Source: PALSA-612 sp963776735 (GTDB taxonomy: Bacteria; Actinomycetota; Thermoleophilia; Gaiellales; Gaiellaceae). Taken from it: DNA of 64,000 nt. The DNA lies in contig CAVZNV010000001.1 in assembly GCA_963776735.1 (NCBI GenBank), forward strand, positions 74,151 through 138,150, in the 5' to 3' direction. Of the stretch, positions 8,606-18,508 are shown piece by piece. The translations under genes were made by a program, and so were the position numbers. Every line of letters begins with the position of its first letter. The first letter of the stretch is position 1. Below the pieces are notes generated by a model that was not told where the DNA came from, made no database searches, and saw nothing but the letters and a program-made list of their open reading frames with translations.

Positions 8606-9750
8606 CTCGGCGCAACTGGTCGTCCGTCTACTTCCTGAACGGCGCCCTCGGTCGAGGGCGCCGTTTGGCGCGAGCTCATCGCCGCGCGCAGTTCCTCGCG
8701 CGAGTGGACGCCGAGCTTGCGGTAGGCGTTGCGCAGGTGGTACTCGATCGTCCTCGGGCTGAGGAACATGGCTGCTGCGGCTTCGCGCGTGGTCCGGCCG
8801 CCGGCGAGGAGGAGCGCGATCTGGAGCTCCTGCGGGGTCAGGTCGCCGAGCCGGCTCGGGTCGCGCGGTCGGATGCGCTCACCCGTCGCGGCGAGCTCGG
8901 TGCGGGCGGCCCCGGCCCACGGCGCGGCGCCGAGATCGTCGAAGACGTCGAGCGCGCCTCGCAGGTGCTCGCGCGCGCGGACGCGCTCGCCGGCGCGTCG
9001 CAGCCGGGCGCCGTAGGCGAGCTCTGTCCGCGCCGACTCGAACGTGTCCGGCGTGCCGGCGTGGACAGCGAGCGCTTCGCCGAAGGCACGGTCCGCGTCC
9101 TCGTCTCTGGCCAGCAGCGCGCGACACCGCGCCGCGCGGGCCAGCGCCCAGGGCTGGCCCTTCTTCCCGGCTGCATCCGCGAACGACACGAAGGCGTCGA
9201 CGGCTTCTTCGGCGCGCCCCAGGCGCAGGAAGGCCTCGACTTCCTCGGGAGCGGGCGAGAGATCGGGGTCGGCGACCCCGCGTGCGAGCATCACGGCGCG
9301 CCGCTCGCCTGCGCGGGCCAGCACAGCTTCCGCATCGCCGAGCCCCAGCTCGAGGTCGCAGAGCGCAGCGAGCGCCCAGATCTCGGCCAGCCCGGCGCCC
9401 TGCTCGCGTGCGAGCTCGAGTGCCTCGACGGCGTGCTCGCGGCAGGCGTCGCTCCGGCCGACCCGCGCTTCGAGCCCCGCCAGACGCGCGAGCGCGCACG
9501 CGAGCACCACGGACTGCCCCGTCTCACGCGCGAGCCGGATCGCCTCGTCGAAGCCGGCCTGGGCGTCGACCCAGCGGTCGGTGCTCGAGTTCAGGATCGC
9601 GAGATGCGTGAGCAGGCTGGGGAGGGCGCCGACGGCCGAACGGGAGCGGGCGTTCGCGACGGCGCGGTCGACGAGCGCACGGCCGCCGTCGGCTTCGCGC
9701 AGCCGGAGCGGGCCGATCGACGCGAGCGCGAGCAGCCGCGTGTCGGCGCG
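8602..9750 (-). pseudogene. LuxR/LAL regulator remnant lacking its N-terminal ATPase
   Basis: Read leftward, the segment from about 9750 encodes the TPR-like middle (LLALASIGPLRLREADGGRA and onward) and a complete C-terminal HTH (LTPQELQIALLLAGGRTTRE, then SPRTIEYHLRNAYRKLGVHS) of a LAL regulator. The AAA/Walker domain is absent. To the right of 9750 the same frame is antisense to a methyltransferase fragment on the other strand. The C-terminus also runs ~25 residues past the usual end, through hairpin 8638-8665, to a TAG overlapping the convergent gene's stop. About 380 residues remain of an expected ~900. An expressed HTH fragment cannot be excluded. Confidence 0.7.
8638..8665. terminator. 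Strong hairpin, probable terminator of the secreted-protein operon
   Basis: A perfect 13-bp stem is formed by AACGGCGCCCTCG and CGAGGGCGCCGTT around a GT loop. It starts 33 nt after the stop at 8605 and is followed by TTTGG. It lies inside the tail of the truncated LuxR frame on the other strand. Confidence 0.65.
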
Positions 9751-9753
9751 TGG

Positions 9754-9996
9754 ATGATCGTCGAGCCGAGGGCCGGCGACCGGGTCGAGGAGAACCTCAA
9801 TCCGGTCGGCCGCGCGTACTACGGCTTCTCGACGCTGCTCTGCACGCCGTCCTCGCTCGCACAGGAGGTCGGCCTCGCGCTCGGCGCACAGGCCGGAGAG
9901 GCGCGGATCAAGGAGGTCGTGCTCGGCGCGGGCTTCTCGAGCTTCAAGCGGGTCGCCGAGACGCCGTTCAACATGGTGTTCGCGGCGAAGCCGTAG
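9754..9996 (+). pseudogene. C-terminal remnant of a class I SAM methyltransferase
   Basis: The segment MIVEPRAGDRVEENLNPVGR, then YYGFSTLLCTPSSLAQEVGL, GAQAGEARIKEV and ETPFNMVFAAKP matches the C-terminal third of SAM-dependent methyltransferases of the 'QEVGLALGAQAGEARL' type. The glycine-rich SAM-binding motif and everything N-terminal are missing. Immediately left of 9754 the DNA instead matches a LuxR gene on the opposite strand. The homology boundaries of the two fragments meet within a few bases near 9750. There is no promoter or ribosome site, so it is probably not expressed. Confidence 0.7.
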
Positions 9997-10044
9997 ACGT
10001 TGACGGGGAGCGGGCGCCGAGCCGCGCGCCCGCTTCCGCCGGTT

Positions 10045-10050
10045 TAGACT
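10045..10050 (+). promoter_or_regulatory. Putative -10 hexamer (TAGACT) before the protease gene
   Basis: TAGACT ends 9 nt before GTG 10060 with no Shine-Dalgarno sequence. The same hexamer precedes mutS2 with a 6-nt gap. Confidence 0.4.
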
Positions 10051-10059
10051 CGCCGCGCA

Positions 10060-11292
10060 GTGCCAGAAGGCCAAGAGGACCCGCCGGCCGAGCCGAGTTC
10101 GGAGTCGACGATCCACGGGCTGCGAAGCTCGCGTCGGCGCTGGCGCTGGATTGCTGTCGTCGCGGTCGTCGTGGCGGTCGTCGCCGTCGTCCTCGCGCTC
10201 ACGGGCGTGCTCTCGCGCAGCTCCGGAAGCGGCGGGTCGAACACGGCCGCGCTCGAGCGGGCGACCGTCTACATCACCGGCGAGGAGGCGGACGGGACCG
10301 TGGATTACTCCGGCTCGGGCTCGATCGTCCGCAAGGACGGGCTGATCCTGACGAATGCGCACGTGGGCGCGCCGAAGGCGCCCGGTCTCGACCTCGAGTA
10401 CGGGCGCGGCACGACGGCCGACCCGGCGCCGGCTCGGCTCGTCGTCTGGCTCTTCCGCTCGGAGGACCAGGCGCCGAAGCGCATGTACGTGGCGAAGGCG
10501 ATCGCCTCGGACGGGTACGCGGACGTCGCCGTCCTGAAGATCGTCAAGACCGTGAAGGGAAAGCCCGTCGACCCGAGGACCCTGCATCTGCCGACGGTGC
10601 CGATCGGGGACTCGAACAAGGTCTCCGGCGGGCAGCCGCTGACGATCCTCGGCTACCCCGGCACGGGCGGCGACACGATCAACATCTCCAAGGGCACCGT
10701 GTCCGGGTTCCTGCCCGACCCGCGGCTGCACACGGGGCGAGCCTGGATCAAGACGGACGCGCAGATCAACGCCGGCAACTCCGGTGGGGTCGCCGCCGAC
10801 TCGGACGGCCGCATGGTCGGGATCACGTCTGCGTCCCAGTGCGGCGAGTCCGGTGACGCCTGCGAGGGCGAGTCGCTCTCGATCGATGCCGCGCTGCCGA
10901 TCCTCCGGGCCGCCGAGGCGGGGAAGCCCTGGCACAGCCCGTATTTCGTCTGGGCGAACGGCCAGGAGCGGTTCGCCTTCGTCGGTTGGGCGGCGAAGGC
11001 GCCCGACGACTCGTGCGGCTTCCGCAAGGTGACGTCGTACGGCTCCGGCGCCGCGGAGATCTACGCCGTGTTCGACGCGACGCACGTGGCGCCGAAGGAG
11101 GACGTCGAATACGAGTGGAACGGTCCGGACGGCCCCGACACGTACGACTACCGCTGGGACGGCACCAGGAACGAGCCGTGCTACTGGTACCAGTACGAGC
11201 CGGACGGCGACGGGCGGTACTCGCTGAAGGTGTTCGCCGGGCCGACGCTGCAGCCGGTAGGCCGGGCGACTCCTGTCGTCGTCGGCGGCTAG
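10060..11292 (+). CDS. Membrane-anchored trypsin-like serine protease (DegP/HtrA-like core)
   Basis: This 410-residue protein has a short basic cytoplasmic N-terminus, one membrane helix (residues ~31-50, WIAVVAVVVAVVAVVLALTG), a flexible linker and an extracytoplasmic protease domain. The catalytic triad is visible: H101 (LILTNAHVG), D155 (GYADVAVLKI) and S241 (NAGNSGGVAAD). No PDZ domain is seen; instead a ~110-residue Trp/Tyr-rich C-terminal domain (from ~residue 300) follows. It is probably a surface quality-control or processing protease. It converges on the methyltransferase at 11289. Confidence 0.85.
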   Translation: MPEGQEDPPAEPSSESTIHGLRSSRRRWRWIAVVAVVVAVVAVVLALTGVLSRSSGSGGSNTAALERATVYITGEEADGTVDYSGSGSIVRKDGLILTNAHVGAPKAPGLDLEYGRGTTADPAPARLVVWLFRSEDQAPKRMYVAKAIASDGYADVAVLKIVKTVKGKPVDPRTLHLPTVPIGDSNKVSGGQPLTILGYPGTGGDTINISKGTVSGFLPDPRLHTGRAWIKTDAQINAGNSGGVAADSDGRMVGITSASQCGESGDACEGESLSIDAALPILRAAEAGKPWHSPYFVWANGQERFAFVGWAAKAPDDSCGFRKVTSYGSGAAEIYAVFDATHVAPKEDVEYEWNGPDGPDTYDYRWDGTRNEPCYWYQYEPDGDGRYSLKVFAGPTLQPVGRATPVVVGG

Positions 11293-11993
11293 GGCCGCCG
11301 GGCGAGTAGCAGATAGCCGAGGGCGCCGCGTTCGACTCCGACGAAGAGTCGGTCGACCTGGAGCGCAGCGCCGAGGATCGCGACCGCGGGTCGTTGGGTC
11401 CGGCTCGGGGCTGCAGGGCCCTGCGCCGTCAGCCGCGGTTCGTAGATGCGGCGGTGGTAGAGGCTCGAGACCGGAAAGCCCCAGGGGCGCAGCCGCACGA
11501 CGCTGAGTCCTGCGCCTGCGCAAAGGTCGAGCAGCGCGGGCCGCGTATAGCGGCGGTGGTGCCCGGCCCACTCGTCGCTGGGACCGAACCAGGCGGGGTT
11601 CGCTGGCACCGACATCGCGACGACCCCCTCCGGACGCACGACGCGGGCGGTCTCGCGCAGGCCGGCCAGGTCGTCCTCGACGTGCTCCAGCACCTCGCCG
11701 AGGACGGCTCCGTCGAAGGCCGAGTCCTCGAACGGCAGCGCCTCGGCGGACGCCGCGACGACCGGGCCGTTCACGCGGGTGCGCAGCAGCTCGACGGCGC
11801 GCTGCGACGGCTCGACGCTCGTCACGCGGAACCCGCGCGCCTCGAGCGCCTGTGTGAACGTCCCCTGCCCGGCGCCGACGTTCAGGAGCGCGGGTCCGGG
11901 CCGCCCCGAAAGCAGCAGCTTCAGCAGCAGCGACTCGCGCAGGCGATGCCGCGGCCCGACGAAGTCGGGGTCGAATTCGGCGTCGGTAGGCAT
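11289..11993 (-). CDS. Class I SAM-dependent methyltransferase
   Basis: This 234-residue protein has motif I LLNVGAGQGTFTQALEARGF (residues ~35-54), an acidic post-I residue in VTSVEPS, and the LGEVLEHVEDDLAGL segment typical of UbiE/Methyltransf_11 enzymes. The substrate is unknown; the polysaccharide context suggests sugar or lipid-linked sugar methylation. It is divergent from the UDP-glucuronate decarboxylase across ~73 bp. CAATCT lies 7 nt upstream of its ATG and could be a -10. Its stop overlaps the convergent protease stop. Confidence 0.82.
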   Translation of the reverse strand: MPTDAEFDPDFVGPRHRLRESLLLKLLLSGRPGPALLNVGAGQGTFTQALEARGFRVTSVEPSQRAVELLRTRVNGPVVAASAEALPFEDSAFDGAVLGEVLEHVEDDLAGLRETARVVRPEGVVAMSVPANPAWFGPSDEWAGHHRRYTRPALLDLCAGAGLSVVRLRPWGFPVSSLYHRRIYEPRLTAQGPAAPSRTQRPAVAILGAALQVDRLFVGVERGALGYLLLARRP

Positions 11994-12051
11994 GCAGTGA
12001 AGATTGAGTAAACCTCCCCGTCACCCTGCGCGAGCGTGCGTACCGCCCGGC

Positions 12052-12057
12052 TAGCAT
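12052..12057 (+). promoter_or_regulatory. Putative -10 hexamer (TAGCAT) of the UDP-glucuronate decarboxylase gene
   Basis: TAGCAT ends 9 nt before GTG 12067 and there is no Shine-Dalgarno sequence. The same hexamer is found before the gene at 48083. Confidence 0.4.
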
Positions 12058-12066
12058 GACCTTCGA

Positions 12067-13000
<934 letters not shown>

Positions 13001-13011
<11 letters not shown>

Positions 13012-14143
13012 GCTCGCCGCCGTGTCGGCGGCGGGTTTCGCGGCACTGTGCGTGGCCGCGGCGACGCTGTCCGCGTCGACCCAGTCGACGCACATGCAGA
13101 TCGGGATCTACGACGAGGGCGTCACGCTCTACGGCACGCCTGCGCAGAGCTTCGCCGTTTTCCGCTCGCTGCACGTGCAGGTCGTCCGGATCAACCTGCA
13201 CTGGGGCGGAACCCCGGCGGTGGCGACCCGCCGGCCGTTCAACGCCGCCGACCCGAACGACGCGGCGTACGACTGGGCGCCGTACGACCGCGTCGTGCAG
13301 AACGCGGCGAAATACGGCACGCAGATCCTCTTCTCGATCGTCGACACACCCGGCTGGGCGAACGGGGGCGCCGGCAAGAACCACGCGCCGCGGAACCCTG
13401 CCGACCTGCGCTCCTTCGCGCTTGCGGCCGCGACGCGGTACAGCGGGTCGTGGACGGCGAGCGACGGAACGCGGCTACCGGCGGTGAAGCTCTGGGCGGC
13501 CTGGAACGAGCCGAACAACCCCGTCTTCCTGACGCCGCAGTACAAGAAGGTCGGCGGAAAGTGGGTGGCGCAGAGCGCGCGCGACTACGCGAAGATCTGC
13601 GAGGCCGTCTACGCGGGCGTGCACGCGGCGCGGGTGAGCGGCGACAAGGTCGCGTGCGGGCTGACTGCGCCCCGCGGGTCGAACAACCCGAACGCCCGTC
13701 CGTCCGTCGCTCCGCTCACGTTCCTCCAGGCGGTGTACAACGCCGGGCTGCGCCATTTCGACGCCTGGGCGCACCACCCGTACTACGTCAGCCCGGCCGA
13801 GACGCCGACGAGCAGGCCGGCGGCGCGGACGACGGTCACGCTGGGCAACATCGACACGCTGATCGCCCTCCTGACGAAGCTGTACGGGAACAAGCCGCTC
13901 TGGATCACGGAGTACGGCTGGCAGACGAATCCACCGGACAAGTTCTTCGGCGTGTCGTGGGCGAAGCAGGCGAGCTACCTGACGGAGGCGTTCGCGATCG
14001 CGCGGAAGAACCCGCGTATCCAGCTGATGCTCTGGTTCCTGCTCCGCGACGAGCCGAACCTCGCCGGCTGGCAGTCAGGCCTCGAGACGACGACCGGCAA
14101 GAAGAAGCCGTCGTACTCGGCCTACCAGCACCTGCCCCACTAG
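13001..14143 (+). CDS. Secreted clan-A (TIM-barrel) glycoside hydrolase
   Basis: I choose TTG 13001 because it gives a signal peptide with a basic n-region (GRRLAAVSAAGFAALCVAA); GTG 13022 is the alternative. The ~380-residue product shows WNEPNNP (acid/base Glu near residue 170) and LWITEYGWQT (nucleophile Glu near 304). That is the NEP/E pair of retaining clan-A barrels such as GH5/GH39-like enzymes. It also has HFDAWAHHPYYV before the nucleophile strand. It would cleave a polysaccharide outside the cell, perhaps during secretion or remodelling of the polymer made here. The substrate is unknown. Confidence 0.78.
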
Positions 14144-14144
14144 C

Positions 14145-14165
14145 CAAGTAACAGACTGTTACTTG
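14145..14165. repeat. Palindromic repeat copy R1
   Basis: Perfect 10-bp arms CAAGTAACAG and CTGTTACTTG surround a single A. It starts two bases after the TAG of the glycoside hydrolase, between convergent genes. It could act as a terminator or a protein-binding dyad; see R2, R3 and R4. Confidence 0.75.
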
Positions 14166-14208
14166 CACGTGAGGCGCGAGGCACCAGGCGCGGGCTGAGG
14201 CGAGTCGG

Positions 14209-14229
14209 CTAGTGACAGTCTGTTACTTG
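14209..14229. repeat. Palindromic repeat copy R2, supplies a stop codon
   Basis: The arms are AGTGACAG and CTGTTACT (one mismatch) around a central T; the flank TTG continues the R1 consensus. Read on the minus strand, CAAGTAACAG places the TAA stop of the GT4 gene (14223-14225) inside the repeat. R1 and R2 bracket 43 bp of intergenic DNA. Confidence 0.65.
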
Positions 14230-15404
14230 GTCGCGAGGAGCCTGCGGTACAGCCGGTCGACGTCGTCGAGGAGGCGCTCGACCGAGTAGCGCTCGTGGAC
14301 GGAGGCGCGGCCGGCTTCGCCCATGCGGTGGCGGAGCGATGCGTCCGCGGCAAGCTGCGACAGGCGCTCGGCCATCCCGTCCACGTCGCCCGGCTCGACG
14401 AGGAAGCCGTCGACGCCGTCGCGCACCACGTCCGGCACGCCGCCCACGCGGGTCGCGACCACCGGCCTGCCGCCGGCCAGCGCCTCGATCGCGCTCACCG
14501 GCGTCCCCTCGTTCGCGGACGGAAGGATCAGCGCGTCGAACGCCGCGTAGTAGTCCGCCACGTCCTTCTGGTAGCCGAGGAAGAGACTGTCCCGCACGAT
14601 GCCGAGCTCGTGCGCCCGCTGCTCCGTCGAGTCGCGGTCTGGCCCGTCGCCGACCATGCAGAGCACCGCGTCGACGCCCCGCTCGCGCAACCGCCGCACG
14701 GCCTGGAGCACGTCGCCGGTCCGCTTCACCGCGGTCATCCGGCCGATCCAGCCGACGACGAAGCGGTCGTCCGGAATCCCGAGCGCGCGCCGCGTCTCCG
14801 CGCGTGCAGCGTCGAAGCCGTTCTCTCCGACGCGCTGGTCGAGCTCGATCCCGAGCCGGACGACCTCGAACTTCTCCGCCGGCGCGACACCGAGCGAAAC
14901 GAGGTCGTCGCGGACTTCGGGACTGACCGCGATCAGGGCGGTCGACTGCCGCGCGAGCCACCGTTCGAGGAGCCGGAACGCCGTCGACCGCGCCGGGTCG
15001 AAATAGCCGCGCAGAACGTGGCCGTGAAAGGTGTGGACGACGATCGGCGGGCCGGCGTCACCGAGCAGCCGCGCGGCGAGGCGTCCGATCGTGCCCGCCT
15101 TCGCCGTGTGCGTGTGGAGGATGTGCGGCCGCACCTCGCGGATCAGGTCGGCCAGGTGGTAGACGGCTCGCAGGTCGCGAAGCGGCGAGATCTCCCGGTG
15201 CAGCTCGGGAATCGTGACGATCGGGACGCCGAGCCCCTCGGCGACGCCGGCCATCGACTCCTCACCGAGCGCGAGCGAGCCGGCGACGAGCGTCGTGTCG
15301 TAGCCGCGATCGCGCAGTCCGGCCGAGAGGTAGGCGACGTGCAGCGCCGGCCCGCCCATGTTCAGCCGCGCAATCACGCGGAGAACGCGAATGCGCTCAG
15401 ACAA
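14223..15404 (-). CDS. GT4 family glycosyltransferase
   Basis: This 393-residue GT-B enzyme starts at TTG 15404, overlapping the upstream gene's TGA. The N-terminal acceptor domain has ARLNMGGPALHVAYLSAGL and HILHTHTAKAG. The C-terminal donor domain has VGWIGRMTAVKR and the E-x7-E motif in PSANEGTPVSAIEALAGG followed by TRVGGVPDVV. Such retaining enzymes add one sugar from a nucleotide donor to a lipid-linked intermediate at the inner face of the membrane. It is last in the leftward operon 18435-14223 (Wzy, methyltransferase, epimerase, GT4). Its stop codon lies in palindrome R2. Confidence 0.87.
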   Translation of the reverse strand: MSERIRVLRVIARLNMGGPALHVAYLSAGLRDRGYDTTLVAGSLALGEESMAGVAEGLGVPIVTIPELHREISPLRDLRAVYHLADLIREVRPHILHTHTAKAGTIGRLAARLLGDAGPPIVVHTFHGHVLRGYFDPARSTAFRLLERWLARQSTALIAVSPEVRDDLVSLGVAPAEKFEVVRLGIELDQRVGENGFDAARAETRRALGIPDDRFVVGWIGRMTAVKRTGDVLQAVRRLRERGVDAVLCMVGDGPDRDSTEQRAHELGIVRDSLFLGYQKDVADYYAAFDALILPSANEGTPVSAIEALAGGRPVVATRVGGVPDVVRDGVDGFLVEPGDVDGMAERLSQLAADASLRHRMGEAGRASVHERYSVERLLDDVDRLYRRLLATK

Positions 15405-16323
15405 GCAGCGTTTCCGCGGTCAGGCGCAGGCCGTCTTCGAACCCGACGCGAGGCTCCCAGCCGAGGGTCTCGCGCGCGGACGCGATGTCGGCGAACGAGT
15501 CGCGGATGTCGCCCGGCCGCGGTGCCGTGTGCACCCTGTCGACGGACGTCTCGAGCAGGCTCCCGATCGTGTCCAGCAGCTCGTTGACGCTGTGCGGCGC
15601 GCCGGCCGCGACGTTGAAGATGCGCCCGCTCGCCCCCAGCGCGTCGGCGGCGAGGAGGTTGGCGTCGATCACGTTCGCGACGTAGGTGAAGTCGCGCGCC
15701 TGGCCGCCGTCGCCGAACACCGTCACCTGCTCGCCGGCGGCGACCGCCGTCAGGAACTTCGGCACGGCCGCGGCGTACTCGGAGCTCGGGTTCTGGCGCG
15801 GCCCGAACACGTTGAAGTACCGCAGCACGACGGTCTCGAACGTCTCGTAGACGCGGCTGAACGAGACGCAGTAACGCTCCGCCGCGAGCTTTGCTACGCC
15901 GTACGGCGAGATCGGGTCGACCGGGCCGGACTCGCGCGCGGGCAGCTCCGCCGAGCTGCCGTAGACCGACGACGACGAGGCGAAGACGACGCGGCGTACG
16001 CCCTCGTCGCGCGCGGCGAGCAGCACGTTCAGCGTGCCCTCCACGTTGACGGCGCTCGTCGTCAGCGGATCCTGGACCGACCGTGGCACCGAGCCGAGCG
16101 CGCCGAGATGGAAGACGACCTCGCTCCCGCGCACGGCGTTGTGCACGCGCTCGTAGCTGCGCAGCTCGCCCTCGACCACCTGGATATCGAGCCCCTCGAG
16201 GTTGTCGCGGTTCCCGGTCGAGTAGTTGTCGAGCACGCGCACCTCGTCACCGCGATCGAGCAGTGCGCGCACGAGATGCGACCCGATGAACCCGCCGCCG
16301 CCCGTGACCAGGACGCGACTCAT
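15397..16323 (-). CDS. NAD-dependent UDP-sugar epimerase
   Basis: This 308-residue extended SDR begins at ATG 16323 (MSRVLVTGGGGFIGSHLVRA). The serine segment is FASSSSVYGS and the catalytic SPYGVAK lies near residue 145. RYFNVFGPRQNPSSEYAAAV, a WbpP/GalE-like signature of UDP-GlcNAc(A) or UDP-Glc 4-epimerases, follows. An upstream extension of the frame is ignored because it is antisense-like and overlaps the methyltransferase. It is coupled to both operon neighbours by short overlaps. The donor sugar is not determinable from sequence alone. Confidence 0.85.
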   Translation of the reverse strand: MSRVLVTGGGGFIGSHLVRALLDRGDEVRVLDNYSTGNRDNLEGLDIQVVEGELRSYERVHNAVRGSEVVFHLGALGSVPRSVQDPLTTSAVNVEGTLNVLLAARDEGVRRVVFASSSSVYGSSAELPARESGPVDPISPYGVAKLAAERYCVSFSRVYETFETVVLRYFNVFGPRQNPSSEYAAAVPKFLTAVAAGEQVTVFGDGGQARDFTYVANVIDANLLAADALGASGRIFNVAAGAPHSVNELLDTIGSLLETSVDRVHTAPRPGDIRDSFADIASARETLGWEPRVGFEDGLRLTAETLLV

Positions 16324-17060
16324 CGCGGCCGCTCCGCGACGACGTGGTAGTTGAGGAAGATCGAGCCGGGTTTCGTGGCCCGCAGCGCAGGGATGCGCCG
16401 GTCGAATGCGGCGCCGGTCGTGTTCATCGTCCAGACGAATCCTTTCGCGACAGGGGTGAGATGCGCGCGACGGAAGAGGATGTCGGCGTAGATCGCGCTC
16501 ATGGCGGCGAGGCAGGTCGCCGTGCCGCCCGCCGGCTCGACCGTGACCGAGTCCCATTCGCCGTTGCGCAGGAAGAGCAGCTCGAGCCCGCTGTGCGTCC
16601 AGCGCCAGTGATCCTCGGGAGCCGGATGGTAGACCTGGACGCCGTGGGTCGACGCGAGGACGCGTCCGCCCGGCGCGGTCACGCGGTGGAGCTCGCTGAC
16701 CGCCTGGTCGGGGTCGCCCGCGTGCTCGAGCACCTGCGTGCAGAGGACGACGTCGAAGGACCCGTCCTCGACGGGCAAGTCCTCGACCGGCCCGAGCATG
16801 TCGGCGTACGGGTTGTCGATGTCGATGTCGATGCCCACGTACTCGGTTGCATGCTCGGCGAAGTAGGGGTAGTACGGCTTCTTGCCGCAGCCGATGTCGA
16901 GCACACGGAAGTTCCCGAAGTCGGCGACCGCCCGCGCCGCCTCGGCCTGGAGCCAGCGCGCGAGGTGGACCCGCGTCGGGTACGTGACAGAGCTCTTCTT
17001 CGGCTTCCGGTGCAGCTCGCCGGGCCAGTCCGCGACGGGCGGCTGCTCAGTCCCGAGCAC
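16320..17060 (-). CDS. Class I SAM-dependent methyltransferase
   Basis: This 246-residue protein has motif I VLDIGCGKKPYYPYF and acidic GIDIDIDN, then CTQVLEHAGDPDQAVSELHR and GGRVLASTHG. The segment YHPAPEDHWRWTHSGLELLF is shared with methyltransferases of polysaccharide loci, often annotated as Methyltransf_11. It lies between the Wzy-like gene and an epimerase with coupling overlaps on both sides, so sugar O-methylation or capping is the likely role. It could alternatively modify the lipid carrier. Confidence 0.82.
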   Translation of the reverse strand: MLGTEQPPVADWPGELHRKPKKSSVTYPTRVHLARWLQAEAARAVADFGNFRVLDIGCGKKPYYPYFAEHATEYVGIDIDIDNPYADMLGPVEDLPVEDGSFDVVLCTQVLEHAGDPDQAVSELHRVTAPGGRVLASTHGVQVYHPAPEDHWRWTHSGLELLFLRNGEWDSVTVEPAGGTATCLAAMSAIYADILFRRAHLTPVAKGFVWTMNTTGAAFDRRIPALRATKPGSIFLNYHVVAERPR

Positions 17061-18435
17061 GGACGAGCTCCTTTCCGCCGGCGGCGACGACCGCGAAGCC
17101 GAGCGCGAGCCAGAGCAGCGCGTCGGACGGGATCCCGGCTACCAGTCCGAGCGCGCTGAGCACGCCCATCACGAGCACGAGCCACATCATCGAGACGAGC
17201 GCGGTGACCGCGACTGCGGGCGGCGCGCGTAGGGCGGCACGGGCGGCGACGAAGAGGCCGGCCGCGAGCAGCCCGAGGAAGGTGAGCAGCCCGACGATCC
17301 CGAGGTCGGACATGGCCTGGACGAATGCGTTCTGGACGCCCCACGGGTGCTGCACCGAGGGGAACGCGAGCGCGGGCGTCCCGGGGAACTCGCGGTGGGC
17401 GGCGGGCAGGTACGGCGCGTAGACCCGATGCTCCGTGCTCGCCTGCCAGCCGGCGCCGCCGATCGGGTTGTCCTCGAAGATCCGCCAACCGATGTACACG
17501 AGCATCGTCCGCTGCACGTAGCTCTCGACGCCGTTCTGCCGCTGCGTCTGGCCGATGCCGACGAAGCGCAGGAACTGGTGGATCTCGCCGGCGCGCATGA
17601 CGAAGACACCGCCGAGGACGACGAGCGTGATGCCGCCGATCGCGAGGCCGCGACGCAGGTCGAGCCAGTGCCGGAGCCAGGTGGCGAGCCCGAGCGCTGC
17701 TGCCGCGATCGCCAGTCCGGCGGCGTCCGCGACCGAGGCGGAGATGACGATCCCGATCACGCCGGAGAGGCCGGCGGCGACGAGCACGGCCGTGCGCGGA
17801 CGCCACACCGGTCGCAGCCCGATGCCGACGAGGCAGATCACGAGCGCCGCGCCAGACAGCGCCGCGAAGTCGTGGTGTCCGAGGAAGGAGGGCTGTCTCC
17901 GGCCGGCGGCCCACGCCTCGAGGATGTCGGCTCCGAAGATCTGCGCGATCCCGACGATCGTCGCGACGACCGACCAGGCGACGAGCGCACCGACGACCCA
18001 CTGCGCGTCGCGTCGCGTGCGCACGAGCAGCGGCACGGAGAGGGCCAGCAGCGCGTACTCGGCGAACTTCGCCGCCGTCACCGCGTGCGTCGCCGACTCG
18101 TAGCTCGAGGCCCACAGCTTCGGGTAGACGCTGGCCGCGAACACGTCCAGCAGGAAGATCCCGCCCGCGATCCAGATCGGCAGCCCGGGACGCAGCGGCG
18201 CAAAGCCGCGGCGGATCCCGGCGACGAGCGCGGTCACGCCGACGACGAGCAGGACGAAGTCGGAGAGCACGACGTGCTCGTGCGCGGAGCCCGTGTGCAG
18301 CGTGAAGCCGGGCTGGTAGTCGACGTGCAGGAAGAGGATCGGCAGCGCGGCCGCGAGCACGACCGAGGCCGGGAGGGTGAGGTGAAACGTCCGCCCAGCC
18401 GCCGCGGCGCCAGCCTGGTGCTGTCGGACGGCCAT
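17047..18435 (-). CDS. O-antigen ligase/polymerase-like (Wzy) membrane protein
   Basis: This 462-residue protein starts at ATG 18435; the frame stays open upstream but without a better start. It is almost entirely hydrophobic, with 10 or more predicted membrane helices. One large extracytoplasmic loop (about residues 275-345) contains NPIGGAGWQASTEHRVYAPY and AHREFPGTPALAFPSVQHPWG. This O-antigen ligase/Wzy_C-type architecture fits polymerisation of undecaprenyl-linked repeat units outside the membrane. It is first gene of the leftward operon ending at 14223. Distinguishing polymerase from ligase needs experiment. Confidence 0.8.
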   Translation of the reverse strand: MAVRQHQAGAAAAGRTFHLTLPASVVLAAALPILFLHVDYQPGFTLHTGSAHEHVVLSDFVLLVVGVTALVAGIRRGFAPLRPGLPIWIAGGIFLLDVFAASVYPKLWASSYESATHAVTAAKFAEYALLALSVPLLVRTRRDAQWVVGALVAWSVVATIVGIAQIFGADILEAWAAGRRQPSFLGHHDFAALSGAALVICLVGIGLRPVWRPRTAVLVAAGLSGVIGIVISASVADAAGLAIAAAALGLATWLRHWLDLRRGLAIGGITLVVLGGVFVMRAGEIHQFLRFVGIGQTQRQNGVESYVQRTMLVYIGWRIFEDNPIGGAGWQASTEHRVYAPYLPAAHREFPGTPALAFPSVQHPWGVQNAFVQAMSDLGIVGLLTFLGLLAAGLFVAARAALRAPPAVAVTALVSMMWLVLVMGVLSALGLVAGIPSDALLWLALGFAVVAAGGKELVRARD

Positions 18436-18443
18436 CGGCGGCC

Positions 18444-18449
18444 ACTTTA
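18444..18449 (-). promoter_or_regulatory. Putative -10 hexamer (TAAAGT) of the leftward Wzy operon
   Basis: On the minus strand TAAAGT ends 8 nt before the ATG at 18435. Together with the divergent hexamer at 18497 it marks the 73-bp gap as a two-way promoter region. Confidence 0.4.
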
Positions 18450-18496
18450 ACCGGCCGCCGTGATGAGAATCCGTTGGCTCCGGCGGAGGCTCGGCG

Positions 18497-18502
18497 TAGG
18501 CT
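18497..18502 (+). promoter_or_regulatory. Putative -10 hexamer (TAGGCT) of the rightward glycan operon
   Basis: TAGGCT ends 6 nt before GTG 18509. A GGAGG also precedes the codon but overlaps or abuts it, too close for normal ribosome binding. Confidence 0.4.
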
Positions 18503-18508
18503 GCGGAG

